Part shown: positions 1 to 7,959 of the stretch, piece by piece
Layout of the letters: each line of letters starts with the position of its first letter
Numbering within the stretch: position 1 is the first letter of the stretch
Assembly: GCA_003164035.1 (NCBI GenBank)
Contig: PLRS01000115.1
Span: forward strand, 1-35,751
DNA length: 35,751 nt
DNA from: Bryobacterales bacterium
GTDB taxonomy: Bacteria > Acidobacteriota > Terriglobia > Bryobacterales > Bryobacteraceae
Reading direction: 5' to 3'
Notes under the pieces: generated by a model
What the model saw: the letters and a program-made list of their open reading frames with translations, nothing else
Database searches by the model: none
What the model was told of the DNA's origin: nothing
Made by a program: the position numbers and the translations under genes

Positions 1-2
1 TC

Positions 3-1574
3 AACGGCGGCGAGGGCACCGTGGTGGAGATGCGGCCGGTGATCTATCAGCGGGACCCGGCCGGCGCGGCCCGCACCGAAATCCGGGGCGGTTACGTGCT
101 GCTGGGCCGCCATACGGTGGGGCTGCGTCTCGATCGCTACGACCCGGCGCGGACCCTGGTGGTGGACCCGGTGTTGGCCTACTCCACCTATATGGGCGGC
201 GCGTTGACCGATTACATTACCGCCGTTCAGACCGATAACCAGGGTAATCTCTATGTCGCCGGTGCCACCGGTACCTCCGACCTGGTGGCCAGCAGTTCCG
301 CCTACGCCACCGCCAACGCAGGCGAGCTGGATATCTTCCTGGCGGTGATCGGCAACGCCGCGGGCAGCGGCTATGGCGTCACTTACCTGACTTACATCGG
401 CGGCGTTTACGACGACATTCCGCTGGCCATGGCCGTCGATTCCTCCGAGAATATGTACGTGGTCGGCACCACTAAATCCAGCACCTTTCCGCTTACCGCC
501 AATGCGTTCGATACCGTCGGGGGAACCAGCTTTACGGACGCTTTTGTGCTGGTGTTCAATCCCACCCTGAGCGGCACTTCGGGACTGGTCTTTTCTTCGC
601 TGCTGGGCGGCACCACCGGCTCGGAGAGTGCCAATGGCGTGGCGTACGATTCCAGCGGCAATGTGTACGTGGTGGGCACCACCGCCTCCACCGATTGGCC
701 GGTTACCGCCAATGCCTACGCCACCGCCATCGACGGCCCGGAAGACGCTTATATCGCGCAAATCAGTCCCACCAGCGGAACCTTGACCTACGGCACCTAC
801 ATGGGCGGCGAGTTAGTGGACGACGGCCGCGGCATCGCGGTCGATAAGAACGGCCTGGTGTATTTCGCCTGCAGCAGCGATTCCACCACGTTCCCCGCGG
901 CGGGCAATCAATACCAACCCAAACTAGCGGGCGCTTTTGACGTGGTGGTCGGAGTGATGGATCTGACCCAGGTGGGTACCGCTTCGCTGCTCTATACCAG
1001 CTATCTCGGTGGCGCCGAGAACGATATGGCGCGCGGCCTGACGCTCGATTCGGCCGGAGATATCGTGGTCACCGGTTATACCCTGTCCTCCAACTTTCCG
1101 GTTACGGCCGATGCGGCACAGCCGGCTTACGCGGGCAACAGCGACGTTTTCGTGTCCGTGCTGAACTATACCAATTCCAAGTTCCTCTTATATTCGACCT
1201 ATCTGGGCGGTTCGGACGCGGAAGTAGGATACGCCGTCACAACCGACCCCTCCGGCTATATATATGTTACCGGCTACACCATTTCCCAGGATTTCCCCGT
1301 GACCGCCGGCGCGATTCAAGGCACTTGGGGCGGCGGTACCGATGTTTTCGTCACTAAGATCAAGCCGCACGTCGCCGGCAGCGCGGCAATCGTCTGGTCC
1401 ACCTTCCTGGGCGCGGCGACGAATAACTACGCTTACGGCATCGTGGTGGGGGCAGATGGGCGCGTGTATGTGGGCGGCTCTACCGGCGGTAGCTTTCCCA
1501 TCAGCGGCTCGGCGTATCAGGCTTCCTACCAGGGCGGATACAGCGACGCCTTCCTCTCGGTGATCTCCCAATAA
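3..1574 (+). CDS. SBBP-repeat beta-propeller secreted protein (5' partial)
   Basis: The reading frame is already open at base 3, so the true start lies before the window; GTG at 21 is only the first in-window candidate. The protein consists of repeated blades of about 60-70 residues. Each carries a 'YSTYMGG' or 'YSTYLGG' type strand, then 'D..GN.YV.G.T.S..FP.T' and 'DAF(V/L)'. This is the SBBP (seven-bladed beta-propeller) signature common in acidobacterial exported proteins. At least six blades can be counted, and the last ends at the stop with no sorting tail. Such proteins are thought to be surface or secreted binding scaffolds; the ligand is unknown. The next genes are on the opposite strand and converge with it 43 bp downstream. 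Confidence 0.85.
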   Translation, partial: NGGEGTVVEMRPVIYQRDPAGAARTEIRGGYVLLGRHTVGLRLDRYDPARTLVVDPVLAYSTYMGGALTDYITAVQTDNQGNLYVAGATGTSDLVASSSAYATANAGELDIFLAVIGNAAGSGYGVTYLTYIGGVYDDIPLAMAVDSSENMYVVGTTKSSTFPLTANAFDTVGGTSFTDAFVLVFNPTLSGTSGLVFSSLLGGTTGSESANGVAYDSSGNVYVVGTTASTDWPVTANAYATAIDGPEDAYIAQISPTSGTLTYGTYMGGELVDDGRGIAVDKNGLVYFACSSDSTTFPAAGNQYQPKLAGAFDVVVGVMDLTQVGTASLLYTSYLGGAENDMARGLTLDSAGDIVVTGYTLSSNFPVTADAAQPAYAGNSDVFVSVLNYTNSKFLLYSTYLGGSDAEVGYAVTTDPSGYIYVTGYTISQDFPVTAGAIQGTWGGGTDVFVTKIKPHVAGSAAIVWSTFLGAATNNYAYGIVVGADGRVYVGGSTGGSFPISGSAYQASYQGGYSDAFLSVISQ

Positions 1575-1617
1575 AAGGGCTGCGGCGGGCGTTTGGCCGC
1601 TGGCAACGCTTGTATCT

Positions 1618-2130
1618 CTACACCTCCACGCGTTCGGCCTGCCCGCTCACGGTATCGTAGATCGCCAGGGTCGAGGCAACATCCGTACGGGAACCGTCGG
1701 CCGCAAACGCCGCGCCCATGATCGGGCCCGGATTGATAGCCAGCGTCTTCCCCGTCGGCGTGATTTCGTAGCGGTGGTTGTGGCCGAAACACACCACGTC
1801 GAACTGGCCCCCGGCGGCCACGGCGCGCCCGATGTTGTCGTAATGATTGGCTGCGAAACTGCGGCCGCCGAATTCAGTGCGAAACCATTCGGCATGGATG
1901 GCGATGTGCGGGTACCGGCGCGCGTTGGCGGCGATGCGGAACGGGTCGCCGTCGTTGTTGCCGAACAGGATATGAATCGGCCCGGCAAAGCCGCCGCCCA
2001 ACTGGTGCACCACGAAGGGCGAGCACAGATCGCCCAGGCACAGCAGCGCGTCGGCACCCCGCGCGACTTCGAGCGCCGCCGCCAGTTTCCATACGTTATC
2101 GTGGATGTCCGATAATATCGCTACCCGCAT
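1618..2130 (-). CDS. YfcE-like metallophosphoesterase
   Basis: A 170-residue calcineurin-like phosphoesterase. The dimetal motifs are visible in order: D8-x-H10 (SDIHDN), GD at 33-34, GNND at 57-60, H96, and GHNH at 116-119. Length and motif spacing match the compact YfcE/MJ0936 class of phosphodiesterases; the natural substrate cannot be read from sequence. The frame continues upstream, but the ATG at 2130 places the start directly before the 'RVAILSDIHDN' strand, as in relatives. It begins 4 bp after the msrA stop, so the two are probably cotranscribed and translationally coupled. Confidence 0.85.
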   Translation of the reverse strand: MRVAILSDIHDNVWKLAAALEVARGADALLCLGDLCSPFVVHQLGGGFAGPIHILFGNNDGDPFRIAANARRYPHIAIHAEWFRTEFGGRSFAANHYDNIGRAVAAGGQFDVVCFGHNHRYEITPTGKTLAINPGPIMGAAFAADGSRTDVASTLAIYDTVSGQAERVEV

Positions 2131-2134
2131 CGGT

Positions 2135-2680
2135 TCAGGCTCCCTGCCGCAGGCGCGCGGCAAACTTGCGGCGAAACTTCTGCACCTTGGGCGATACCAC
2201 GAAGGCGCAATAAGGCTGATTGGGGTGGTTGGTGAAGTATTGCTGGTGATAGTCCTCGGCGGCGTAGAAGGTAACCGCCGGGCGCACCTCGGTGACGATG
2301 GGTAGGGAGTAGACGCGCTCGGCCGTCAGCGTCGAGATGGCGGTCTCCGCCGCGGCTCGTTGCGCCTCGTCGTGATAGAAGATGACGGAGCGATATTGCG
2401 AGCCGGAGTCGTCGCCTTGCCGGTCCCGCGAAGTGGGATCGTGAATGGCGAAGAAAACTTCCAGGACCTCTTCGTACGACACCGTCTTGGCGTCGAAAGT
2501 CACCTGGGTCACTTCCACGTGACCCGTCGCCCCGCTGCACACCTGTTGATAAGTAGGATTCGTCACATGTCCGCCCATGTAACCGGAAACCACTTTGAGA
2601 ACGCCTTCCATTTCCTGGTAAACGGCTTCCAGACACCAAAAACAGCCGCCGCCCAGAGTAGCCGTCTGTTCGTTCGCCAC
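2135..2680 (-). CDS. msrA: Peptide-methionine (S)-S-oxide reductase MsrA
   Basis: MsrA reduces methionine-S-sulfoxide in proteins. The catalytic motif GGGCFWC lies at residues 10-16, with C13 as the nucleophile. The family segments SGYMGG, HVEVTQV and HQQYF follow. The frame can be opened at a TTG further upstream (2698), but the GTG at 2680 is chosen because AGGGG sits 6 nt ahead of it (2687-2691) and it leaves the usual short N-terminus. No signal peptide is visible, so it is cytoplasmic. The downstream phosphoesterase starts 4 bp after its stop. MsrB is not in the window. Confidence 0.93.
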   Translation of the reverse strand: MANEQTATLGGGCFWCLEAVYQEMEGVLKVVSGYMGGHVTNPTYQQVCSGATGHVEVTQVTFDAKTVSYEEVLEVFFAIHDPTSRDRQGDDSGSQYRSVIFYHDEAQRAAAETAISTLTAERVYSLPIVTEVRPAVTFYAAEDYHQQYFTNHPNQPYCAFVVSPKVQKFRRKFAARLRQGA

Positions 2681-2801
2681 GCCGCACCCCTCCCGCAACC
2701 AGCGTAGCAGGCGCCGTTCGGGGCCGGTTTACGGACATTTACGAAATCGCGCCGCGACTCCTATTCCCGGCGGGAGTTATTATTCATGAGAGGGTTCTGG
2801 A

Positions 2802-4538
2802 ATGCGTCCTTCCGCGGTTCTGGCGCTGGTTTCCGCGTCGATTGTGGCTGGGCTCCCGGCGCTGGAGGCTTGGGGCACATCGAAGTCCGCCCCCCAGCCG
2901 CGGGCGTTTCTGGCCCGGATCGCCCCGGCCGACAGGATCCGGCAGGCGTTGAACCGCCTGACCTACGGGCCCCGTCCCGGCGACGTCGAGCGCGTAGGCG
3001 CAATGGGGCTGGAAAAGTGGATCGAAGCGCAACTCCATCCCGAGAGTATTCCGGAAAACCCAGTAATGGCCGATAAGCTGCGTTACCTCGATACGCTCGA
3101 TCTTTCCAGCTCTCAGTTGGTTCGCGATTATCCGTCCCCGCAAGTGGCGCGGCAAATGTTGAGCGGCCGGATTTCCTTTCCCACCGACCCCGAAATGCGC
3201 ATCCTGGTCGCCAGGATGGCGTCGAAAGACCAGGGGCGGGTACAGGATGGCGCGGCGGCCGACCCCAACGCGCCGCAGCCGAAAACGCTGGCGGACCTGC
3301 TGAACCCGGACCAGGTCCGTTCCCTCGCCACCGGTACGCCCGAGGAGCGGCTGGCTGCCTTTGACGCGTTGCCTGCCATCAAGCGGGATGAAGCCATCGT
3401 GGCCATGGGGCAGGGAATGCGCCGCGCCTTGTTCGCCGCCGCACCGCCCTCGCTTCGGCGCAAGCTCGAAATGGCCGACGGCCCGGCGCGCGTGGTGGCC
3501 CTCGACCTGTCTGAAGCCAAGCTGCTGCGCGCCATCTATAACGAGCGCCAGTTGGCGGAACTTCTCGACGACTTCTGGTTCAACCACTTCAACGTATATC
3601 TGGACAAAGGCGCCGACCGGTACCTGGTGACCGGGTACGAGCGCGATGCCATCCGTCCCCACGTCCTGGGCAAGTTCCGCGATCTGCTCGAAGCTACCGC
3701 CAAGAGCCCCGCCATGCTGTTCTACCTGGATAACTGGCAATCCGCCGGACCGGACGTTCGTCAGGGCCGGCCCCAGGCTCGCCGCGGCTTGAACGAAAAC
3801 TACGCCCGCGAGCTGATGGAACTGCATACGCTCGGCGTCAATGGCGGCTACACCCAGAAGGACGTCACCGAAGTGGCCCGCTGCTTTACCGGCTGGACGA
3901 TCGACCGGCCGCTTCTCGGCGGCCCCTTCTTCTTTGACGCGCGTAGGCACGATGACGGCGAAAAGCTGGTGCTGGGCGTCGTAATTCCTCCCGGCGGCGG
4001 CGTGCTCGATGGCGAGAAGGTGCTGGATATTCTGGCCCGCCGGCCCGCTACCGCGCACTTGGTTTCGCGCCAACTGGCGCAGCGCTTCGTGGCCGACGAT
4101 CCGCCCCAGGCCCTGGTGGACCGCATGGCCGATACCTTTCTGAAGACCGATGGCGACATTCGCCAGGTGCTTGAAACCATGCTGCACTCCGGGGAATTCT
4201 GGAGCGTGGGCGCCTATCGCTCGAAAATGAAATCTCCGCTTGAAATGGCGGTCAGCGCGGTTCGCGCCGCTGGCGGCAAGGTCGATTTCGCCTTCGCCCT
4301 GGTCAACCAGGTGGCGCGGATGGGCCAGCCGCTCTACCGAAAAATGGAACCAACCGGCTATTCCAACTCAAGCACCGAGTGGATCAATACCGCGGGCCTC
4401 GTCGCGCGCATGAATTTCGCCCTGCAACTGGCAGGCGATCGCCTGCCAGGGGTAAAGGTGGACGTAGCCGACAACGCCTCGCCCGGAACTCCTGGCCAAG
4501 GCATTCGGTTGGGATCGCCGGACTTTCAGAAACATTAG
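2802..4538 (+). CDS. DUF1800 family exported protein
   Basis: A 578-residue DUF1800 protein with a short hydrophobic N-terminus that could be a signal peptide. Recognisable family blocks are 'NRLTYGPRPGD' near residue 46, 'DDFWFNHFNVY', 'NENYARELMELHTLGV', 'EVARCFTGWTI' and 'WINTAGLVARMNFA'. The start ATG follows AGAGGG by 8 nt. The function of the family is unknown; it nearly always sits before a DUF1501 gene, as here. The end is unusually short: after 'LPGVKVDV' only about 20 residues precede the closing 'LGSPDFQKH', where I would expect a longer helical stretch. A small in-frame deletion is possible. A cytosolic or periplasmic location cannot be decided. Confidence 0.88.
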   Translation: MRPSAVLALVSASIVAGLPALEAWGTSKSAPQPRAFLARIAPADRIRQALNRLTYGPRPGDVERVGAMGLEKWIEAQLHPESIPENPVMADKLRYLDTLDLSSSQLVRDYPSPQVARQMLSGRISFPTDPEMRILVARMASKDQGRVQDGAAADPNAPQPKTLADLLNPDQVRSLATGTPEERLAAFDALPAIKRDEAIVAMGQGMRRALFAAAPPSLRRKLEMADGPARVVALDLSEAKLLRAIYNERQLAELLDDFWFNHFNVYLDKGADRYLVTGYERDAIRPHVLGKFRDLLEATAKSPAMLFYLDNWQSAGPDVRQGRPQARRGLNENYARELMELHTLGVNGGYTQKDVTEVARCFTGWTIDRPLLGGPFFFDARRHDDGEKLVLGVVIPPGGGVLDGEKVLDILARRPATAHLVSRQLAQRFVADDPPQALVDRMADTFLKTDGDIRQVLETMLHSGEFWSVGAYRSKMKSPLEMAVSAVRAAGGKVDFAFALVNQVARMGQPLYRKMEPTGYSNSSTEWINTAGLVARMNFALQLAGDRLPGVKVDVADNASPGTPGQGIRLGSPDFQKH

Positions 4539-4630
4539 CGGTTTTACCGAGCCGCGGCCATCGGGAAGCGGTTTTGCCGGAGACTTTTATCGGGTTCCGT
4601 GACATGGGTATGCACTTGGGGGATATGGCA

Positions 4631-5866
4631 ATGATCGATCGCCGCATTTTTCTTCGCAACTCGGCACTGGCAATGGTTGGGGCCGGCACAGCCCCGCTGT
4701 GGCTCGAACGGGCGCTATACGCCTCGGGGGCCCCCGCACCGCGCAAGAAAATCCTGGTGGCCGTGTTTCAGCGGGGAGCGGCCGACGGTCTCAACGTGGT
4801 GGTGCCGCATGGCGAGAAGGCCTACTACCGGATGCGCCCCACCATCGCCGTGCCCCGGCCGTCGGCGGGCAGCCCGGACGCGGCCGTCGACCTGGATGGT
4901 TTTTTCGGCCTCCATCCTTCGCTTGCGCTCTTGAAACCGCTCTTCGACCGGCAGCACCTGGCCATCGTGGACGCGGTCGGTTCGCCCGATCCCACCCGCT
5001 CCCATTTCGACGCCCAGGATTATATGGAATCGGGCACGCCCGGCCTGAAGGCCACCGCCAGTGGGTGGATGAACCGCGCCTTGCCCGGAGCCGCAGGCAA
5101 GGTCTCTCCCGTGCGCGCAGTCGCCATCGGCGCAACCCTGCCACGTGCCCTGCGTGGCGGCCAGTCGGCCATTTCGCTGCAGAACCTGGCCGACTTTCAA
5201 GTCCGCGACGCCGAAGCCGCCCAACAACTCGAGCAAATGTACGCATCGGCAACCGACCCGGCTATGCAGTCCACCGGCCGGGAGACTTTTGAGGCCGTTT
5301 CCATGCTGCAGGCCATCCGGAAACAACCCTACTCGCCCGCCGGCGGTGCCGATTACCCGCGCTGCCCCTTCGGCGATAGCCTGAAGCAGATCGCCCAGTT
5401 GATCAAGGCCGAGGTGGGCCTGGAAATGGCATTTGCCGATATCGGTGGTTGGGACCACCACGTCAACGAAACCGGCCCACGCGCTTCCCAAGGCCAGCTC
5501 GCCAGCCTGCTCGCTCAATTCGGCCAGGCGCTTTCCTCCTTCTGGACCGACATGGGCGACCGCATGGCCGACATCGCCCTGGTGACCATGTCCGAATTCG
5601 GCCGCACCGCGCGCGAAAACGGCAACCGCGGCACCGACCACGGACACGCCAACTGCATGTTCGCGATGGGCGGCGGCATCAAGGGCGGCAAGGTCTACGG
5701 CCAATGGCCCGGTCTCGAACAGGGCCAGCTCTATGAAGGCCGCGACCTGGCCCTCACCACCGATTTTCGCGACGTTCTGGGTGAAATCGTGGTGCGGCAC
5801 CTGCGCACTCCCTCGGCGGCCGGAGTTTTCCCCGGCCATTCCCCCAAGTTCTTGGGCCTGGTTTAG
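4631..5866 (+). CDS. DUF1501 family Tat-exported protein
   Basis: A 411-residue DUF1501 protein, a family related to the sulfatase/alkaline phosphatase fold. The N-terminus is a twin-arginine signal (DRRIFLRNSALAMVG), implying folded export. The start is set at the ATG at 4631 because GGGGGA (4617-4622) lies about 8 nt ahead; ATGs at 4604 and 4625 in the same frame are badly spaced. Conserved parts include 'QRGAADGLNVVVPHG', 'RSHFDAQDYMESG', 'IGGWDHHVNE', 'SEFGRTARENGNRGTDHGH' and 'FRDVLGEIV'. The H/D-rich motifs suggest metal binding, but the substrate is unknown. It lies 92 bp after the DUF1800 stop and the two form the standard pair. Confidence 0.9.
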   Translation: MIDRRIFLRNSALAMVGAGTAPLWLERALYASGAPAPRKKILVAVFQRGAADGLNVVVPHGEKAYYRMRPTIAVPRPSAGSPDAAVDLDGFFGLHPSLALLKPLFDRQHLAIVDAVGSPDPTRSHFDAQDYMESGTPGLKATASGWMNRALPGAAGKVSPVRAVAIGATLPRALRGGQSAISLQNLADFQVRDAEAAQQLEQMYASATDPAMQSTGRETFEAVSMLQAIRKQPYSPAGGADYPRCPFGDSLKQIAQLIKAEVGLEMAFADIGGWDHHVNETGPRASQGQLASLLAQFGQALSSFWTDMGDRMADIALVTMSEFGRTARENGNRGTDHGHANCMFAMGGGIKGGKVYGQWPGLEQGQLYEGRDLALTTDFRDVLGEIVVRHLRTPSAAGVFPGHSPKFLGLV

Positions 5867-5917
5867 CCGCTCGCCCGGAAGACGCGAAAACTTAAACCAC
5901 AGCCGTCTCCAACAAAA

Positions 5918-5945
5918 CCGATAAATCCTTTGGTTTCTTTATCGG
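5918..5945. terminator. Hairpin downstream of DUF1501 gene
   Basis: A perfect 8-bp inverted repeat, CCGATAAA (5918-5925) and TTTATCGG (5938-5945), has a 12-nt loop. It lies 52 bp after the DUF1501 stop and about 70 bp before the first gene of the chemosensory operon. No T-tract follows, so termination is not assured; it could be a leader or operator structure. The sequence TTATCGGAG in the right arm recurs at 5966-5974, giving a 27-bp-spaced direct repeat closer to the operon start. Confidence 0.35.
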
Positions 5946-6015
5946 AGCTCATCGCCGGTTACAACTTATCGGAGGATAGTAAAGCATTGCCGAGGGTCTG
6001 CCGATAGATACAGTG

Positions 6016-7221
6016 ATGAACCTGGCGGACGAATCTACCAGCCCTATCTCCGGCCTCGAGATGTCCAGGCAATCCGACTTGCCGGGCGAGCAAAAGCGCG
6101 CCGCGATGGATCCGCCAACCATTCTCGTCGTCGACGACACGCCCACCAACCTGGAGTTGGTCGCGAGCATCCTGGAGGCCGAGGGCTTCCGCACCCTGGC
6201 TGCCGGCGACGGCCCCACCGCTCGCGGCCTGAGCCGCGCCCAACAGCCGGACCTCATTCTGCTGGACGTGCTGATGCCGGGTGAAACCGGCTTCGAAACC
6301 TGCTCCCAGTTGAAATCGGACCCGCTCACCGCCGACATTCCCATCATCTTTCTCTCCGCTCTGGACGACGTCAAGAGCAAGGTCACGGGCCTGAAGATCG
6401 GCGGCGTGGACTATATCGCGAAACCCGTGCACGGCGAGGAAGTCCTGGCACGCGTCAGAGTGCATCTCCGCATCCGCGAAACCAATCGCGCTTTGGTCGG
6501 GCAGCATCGGGTGCGGCTGGAGCAGTTGCGCGACGCCCAACAGGCCATTCTGGTGCGCCCCGACGACTACCCGGAGGCGCGCTTCGCGGTACACTACAAG
6601 CCGCTCGAAGAGGCCGGCGGCGATTTCTACGACGTCGTTCCGCTGGGTGCCGGCATCTTCGGCTACTTTGTGGCGGACATCAGCGGCCACGGGGTGAGCG
6701 CCGCCTTCCTCACTTCGGCCGTAAAGGCCCTGCTGCGCCAGTACGCCGGGCCGGTCTTCTCGCCCGAGGACACCATGCGCGCCGTGGATTCGGTAATGGG
6801 CCAGATGCTGGGCGAGGAACGCTATCTTACGGCATGCTACGCCCGGATGAACCCGCAGACCCACCAGCTCACCGTGATCGGCGCGGGGCACCCTCCGCTG
6901 ATCCTGGTGACCCGCAATGGAGTGCCGCGAACCGTGGAGCTGGCCAGCGATCCGCTGGGAGTGTTCGGCGCGGCCATTCTTCGCCGCCAGGATCTGCGTG
7001 TATCGAAGGGCGACCGCTTCTTCATGTACACCGACGGCCTGATCGAGTCTTCGGCGGGCGGCGGGCGGCGCCAGGGCCTGGAGCGGCTGGTGGATGCCTG
7101 CGTTCGGCATCGGGCCACGCCGCTCGGCGAATCGGCCGCCAGGATTGTGGCCGAATTGCGCCCTCCGGACCAGGACGTGGAGGACGATCTGTTGTTGCTG
7201 GCCGCGGAGGTCGGTCAGTGA
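6016..7221 (+). CDS. Response regulator with PP2C (RsbU/SpoIIE-type) phosphatase output
   Basis: About 401 residues. The N-terminal receiver domain (about 33-150) has the acidic pair D40/D41, phosphoacceptor D84 (ILLDVLMPG) and K136 (YIAKP). A short helical linker (about 150-185) leads to a SpoIIE-type PP2C domain (about 188-400) with metal-binding motifs EEAGGDFYD, VADISGHG and YTDGLIES, ending DDLLLLAAEV. Such proteins dephosphorylate a STAS antagonist when the receiver is phosphorylated. The next two genes encode the matching kinase-like ATPase and STAS protein, and CheA lies four genes in. No clear ribosome site marks the start; GTG 6013, ATG 6061 and ATG 6106 are alternatives. It is probably the first gene of the operon. 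Confidence 0.9.
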   Translation: MNLADESTSPISGLEMSRQSDLPGEQKRAAMDPPTILVVDDTPTNLELVASILEAEGFRTLAAGDGPTARGLSRAQQPDLILLDVLMPGETGFETCSQLKSDPLTADIPIIFLSALDDVKSKVTGLKIGGVDYIAKPVHGEEVLARVRVHLRIRETNRALVGQHRVRLEQLRDAQQAILVRPDDYPEARFAVHYKPLEEAGGDFYDVVPLGAGIFGYFVADISGHGVSAAFLTSAVKALLRQYAGPVFSPEDTMRAVDSVMGQMLGEERYLTACYARMNPQTHQLTVIGAGHPPLILVTRNGVPRTVELASDPLGVFGAAILRRQDLRVSKGDRFFMYTDGLIESSAGGGRRQGLERLVDACVRHRATPLGESAARIVAELRPPDQDVEDDLLLLAAEVGQ

Positions 7222-7631
7222 CCCATCCGGCCCGGGTGGAGTGCGCGATGCGGACGGCGCTGCCGGCAAGCCTGCAGGCTATTGAGGAGTTTTTCGTCGA
7301 ATTCCGGCGCCAACAGAGCGCGCTGCCGCATGGTGGGAGCTGGTTCACCGCCGAGCTGCTGGTACGCGAGGCGTTGACCAACGCCGTGTTGCACGGCTGT
7401 CACGCCGATCCGCGCAGGCTGGTCCGCTGCGTTTTACGGCTGAAGGGCCGCCGCCTGCTCATCGCCGTGGAGGACGATGGCGACGGTTTCGATTGGCGCG
7501 CGGCTTGGAGCCATCCGGCCGCGTTGACGGACTGTTCCGGCCGGGGTATCGGAATCTTGCGTAAGTATGCCAATCACGTCCGATACAACGACCGGGGCAA
7601 TGTGGTGGCGATCGTCAAACGTTTGTGCTGA
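7218..7631 (+). CDS. RsbW/SpoIIAB-like serine kinase / anti-sigma-type ATPase
   Basis: A 137-residue stand-alone GHKL ATPase. It has an N-box (LLVREALTNAVLHG), a G1 box (EDDGDGFDW) and a G2 box (SGRGIGIL), typical of HATPase_c_2 anti-sigma kinases. These phosphorylate a STAS partner and may bind a sigma factor. The start is GTG at 7218, whose GTGA overlaps the upstream stop, with GGAGG (7206-7210) 7 nt ahead. This predicts tight coupling to the PP2C gene. The target sigma factor, if any, is not in the window. The protein is cytoplasmic. Confidence 0.85.
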   Translation: MTHPARVECAMRTALPASLQAIEEFFVEFRRQQSALPHGGSWFTAELLVREALTNAVLHGCHADPRRLVRCVLRLKGRRLLIAVEDDGDGFDWRAAWSHPAALTDCSGRGIGILRKYANHVRYNDRGNVVAIVKRLC

Positions 7632-7642
7632 GGAAAACATCG

Positions 7643-7951
7643 ATGATAGCGGTTACACGGGAAGAAGACAAAGCCGTAATCCGGCTGGCGGGAGACAACA
7701 TCGTAGCCGCCTCGGTCGCCGCGCTGCGGTCGAAAATGCGCGGCATCGTCCAGGACGGCGTCCGGGAACTGGTGGTCGATTTGACTGGCGTTCAGATGGT
7801 CGATTCCAGCGGGATCGGTCTGCTGATCTCGGCACACAACTCCCTCCGAAAGGTCGGCGGCCGGCTGGCTGTCGTTCACGCCTCCGCGGAAATCCTGGAG
7901 CTGTTCCAAACCATGCGCATGCACCAGCATTTCAGCGTGTCCGGAAACTGA
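7643..7951 (+). CDS. STAS-domain anti-sigma factor antagonist
   Basis: A 102-residue single STAS domain. The strand-loop 'VVDLTGVQMVDSSGIGLL' (about 44-61) carries the conserved D-S-S-G motif; S55/S56 are the expected phosphorylation site of the neighbouring kinase. The ATG at 7643 is chosen because GAGGA lies 8 nt upstream; a GTG 18 nt earlier is less well placed. Together with the two preceding genes it forms a complete partner switch: kinase, antagonist and response-regulated phosphatase. The gaps are 11 bp before it and 8 bp before cheA. Confidence 0.9.
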   Translation: MIAVTREEDKAVIRLAGDNIVAASVAALRSKMRGIVQDGVRELVVDLTGVQMVDSSGIGLLISAHNSLRKVGGRLAVVHASAEILELFQTMRMHQHFSVSGN

Positions 7952-7959
7952 GGGACAAG

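Noticed and set aside
5893-5925. Sigma-28-like promoter (TAAA ... CCGATAA) before the chemosensory operon
   Set aside because: The spacing is about 20 nt instead of 15, and the CCGATAAA lies in a palindrome that explains it as well. No flagellar genes are present.
7567-7959. Upstream extension of cheA by 131 codons
   Set aside because: It runs through the STAS gene in another frame; the ATG at 7960 has a ribosome site and starts the HPt domain.
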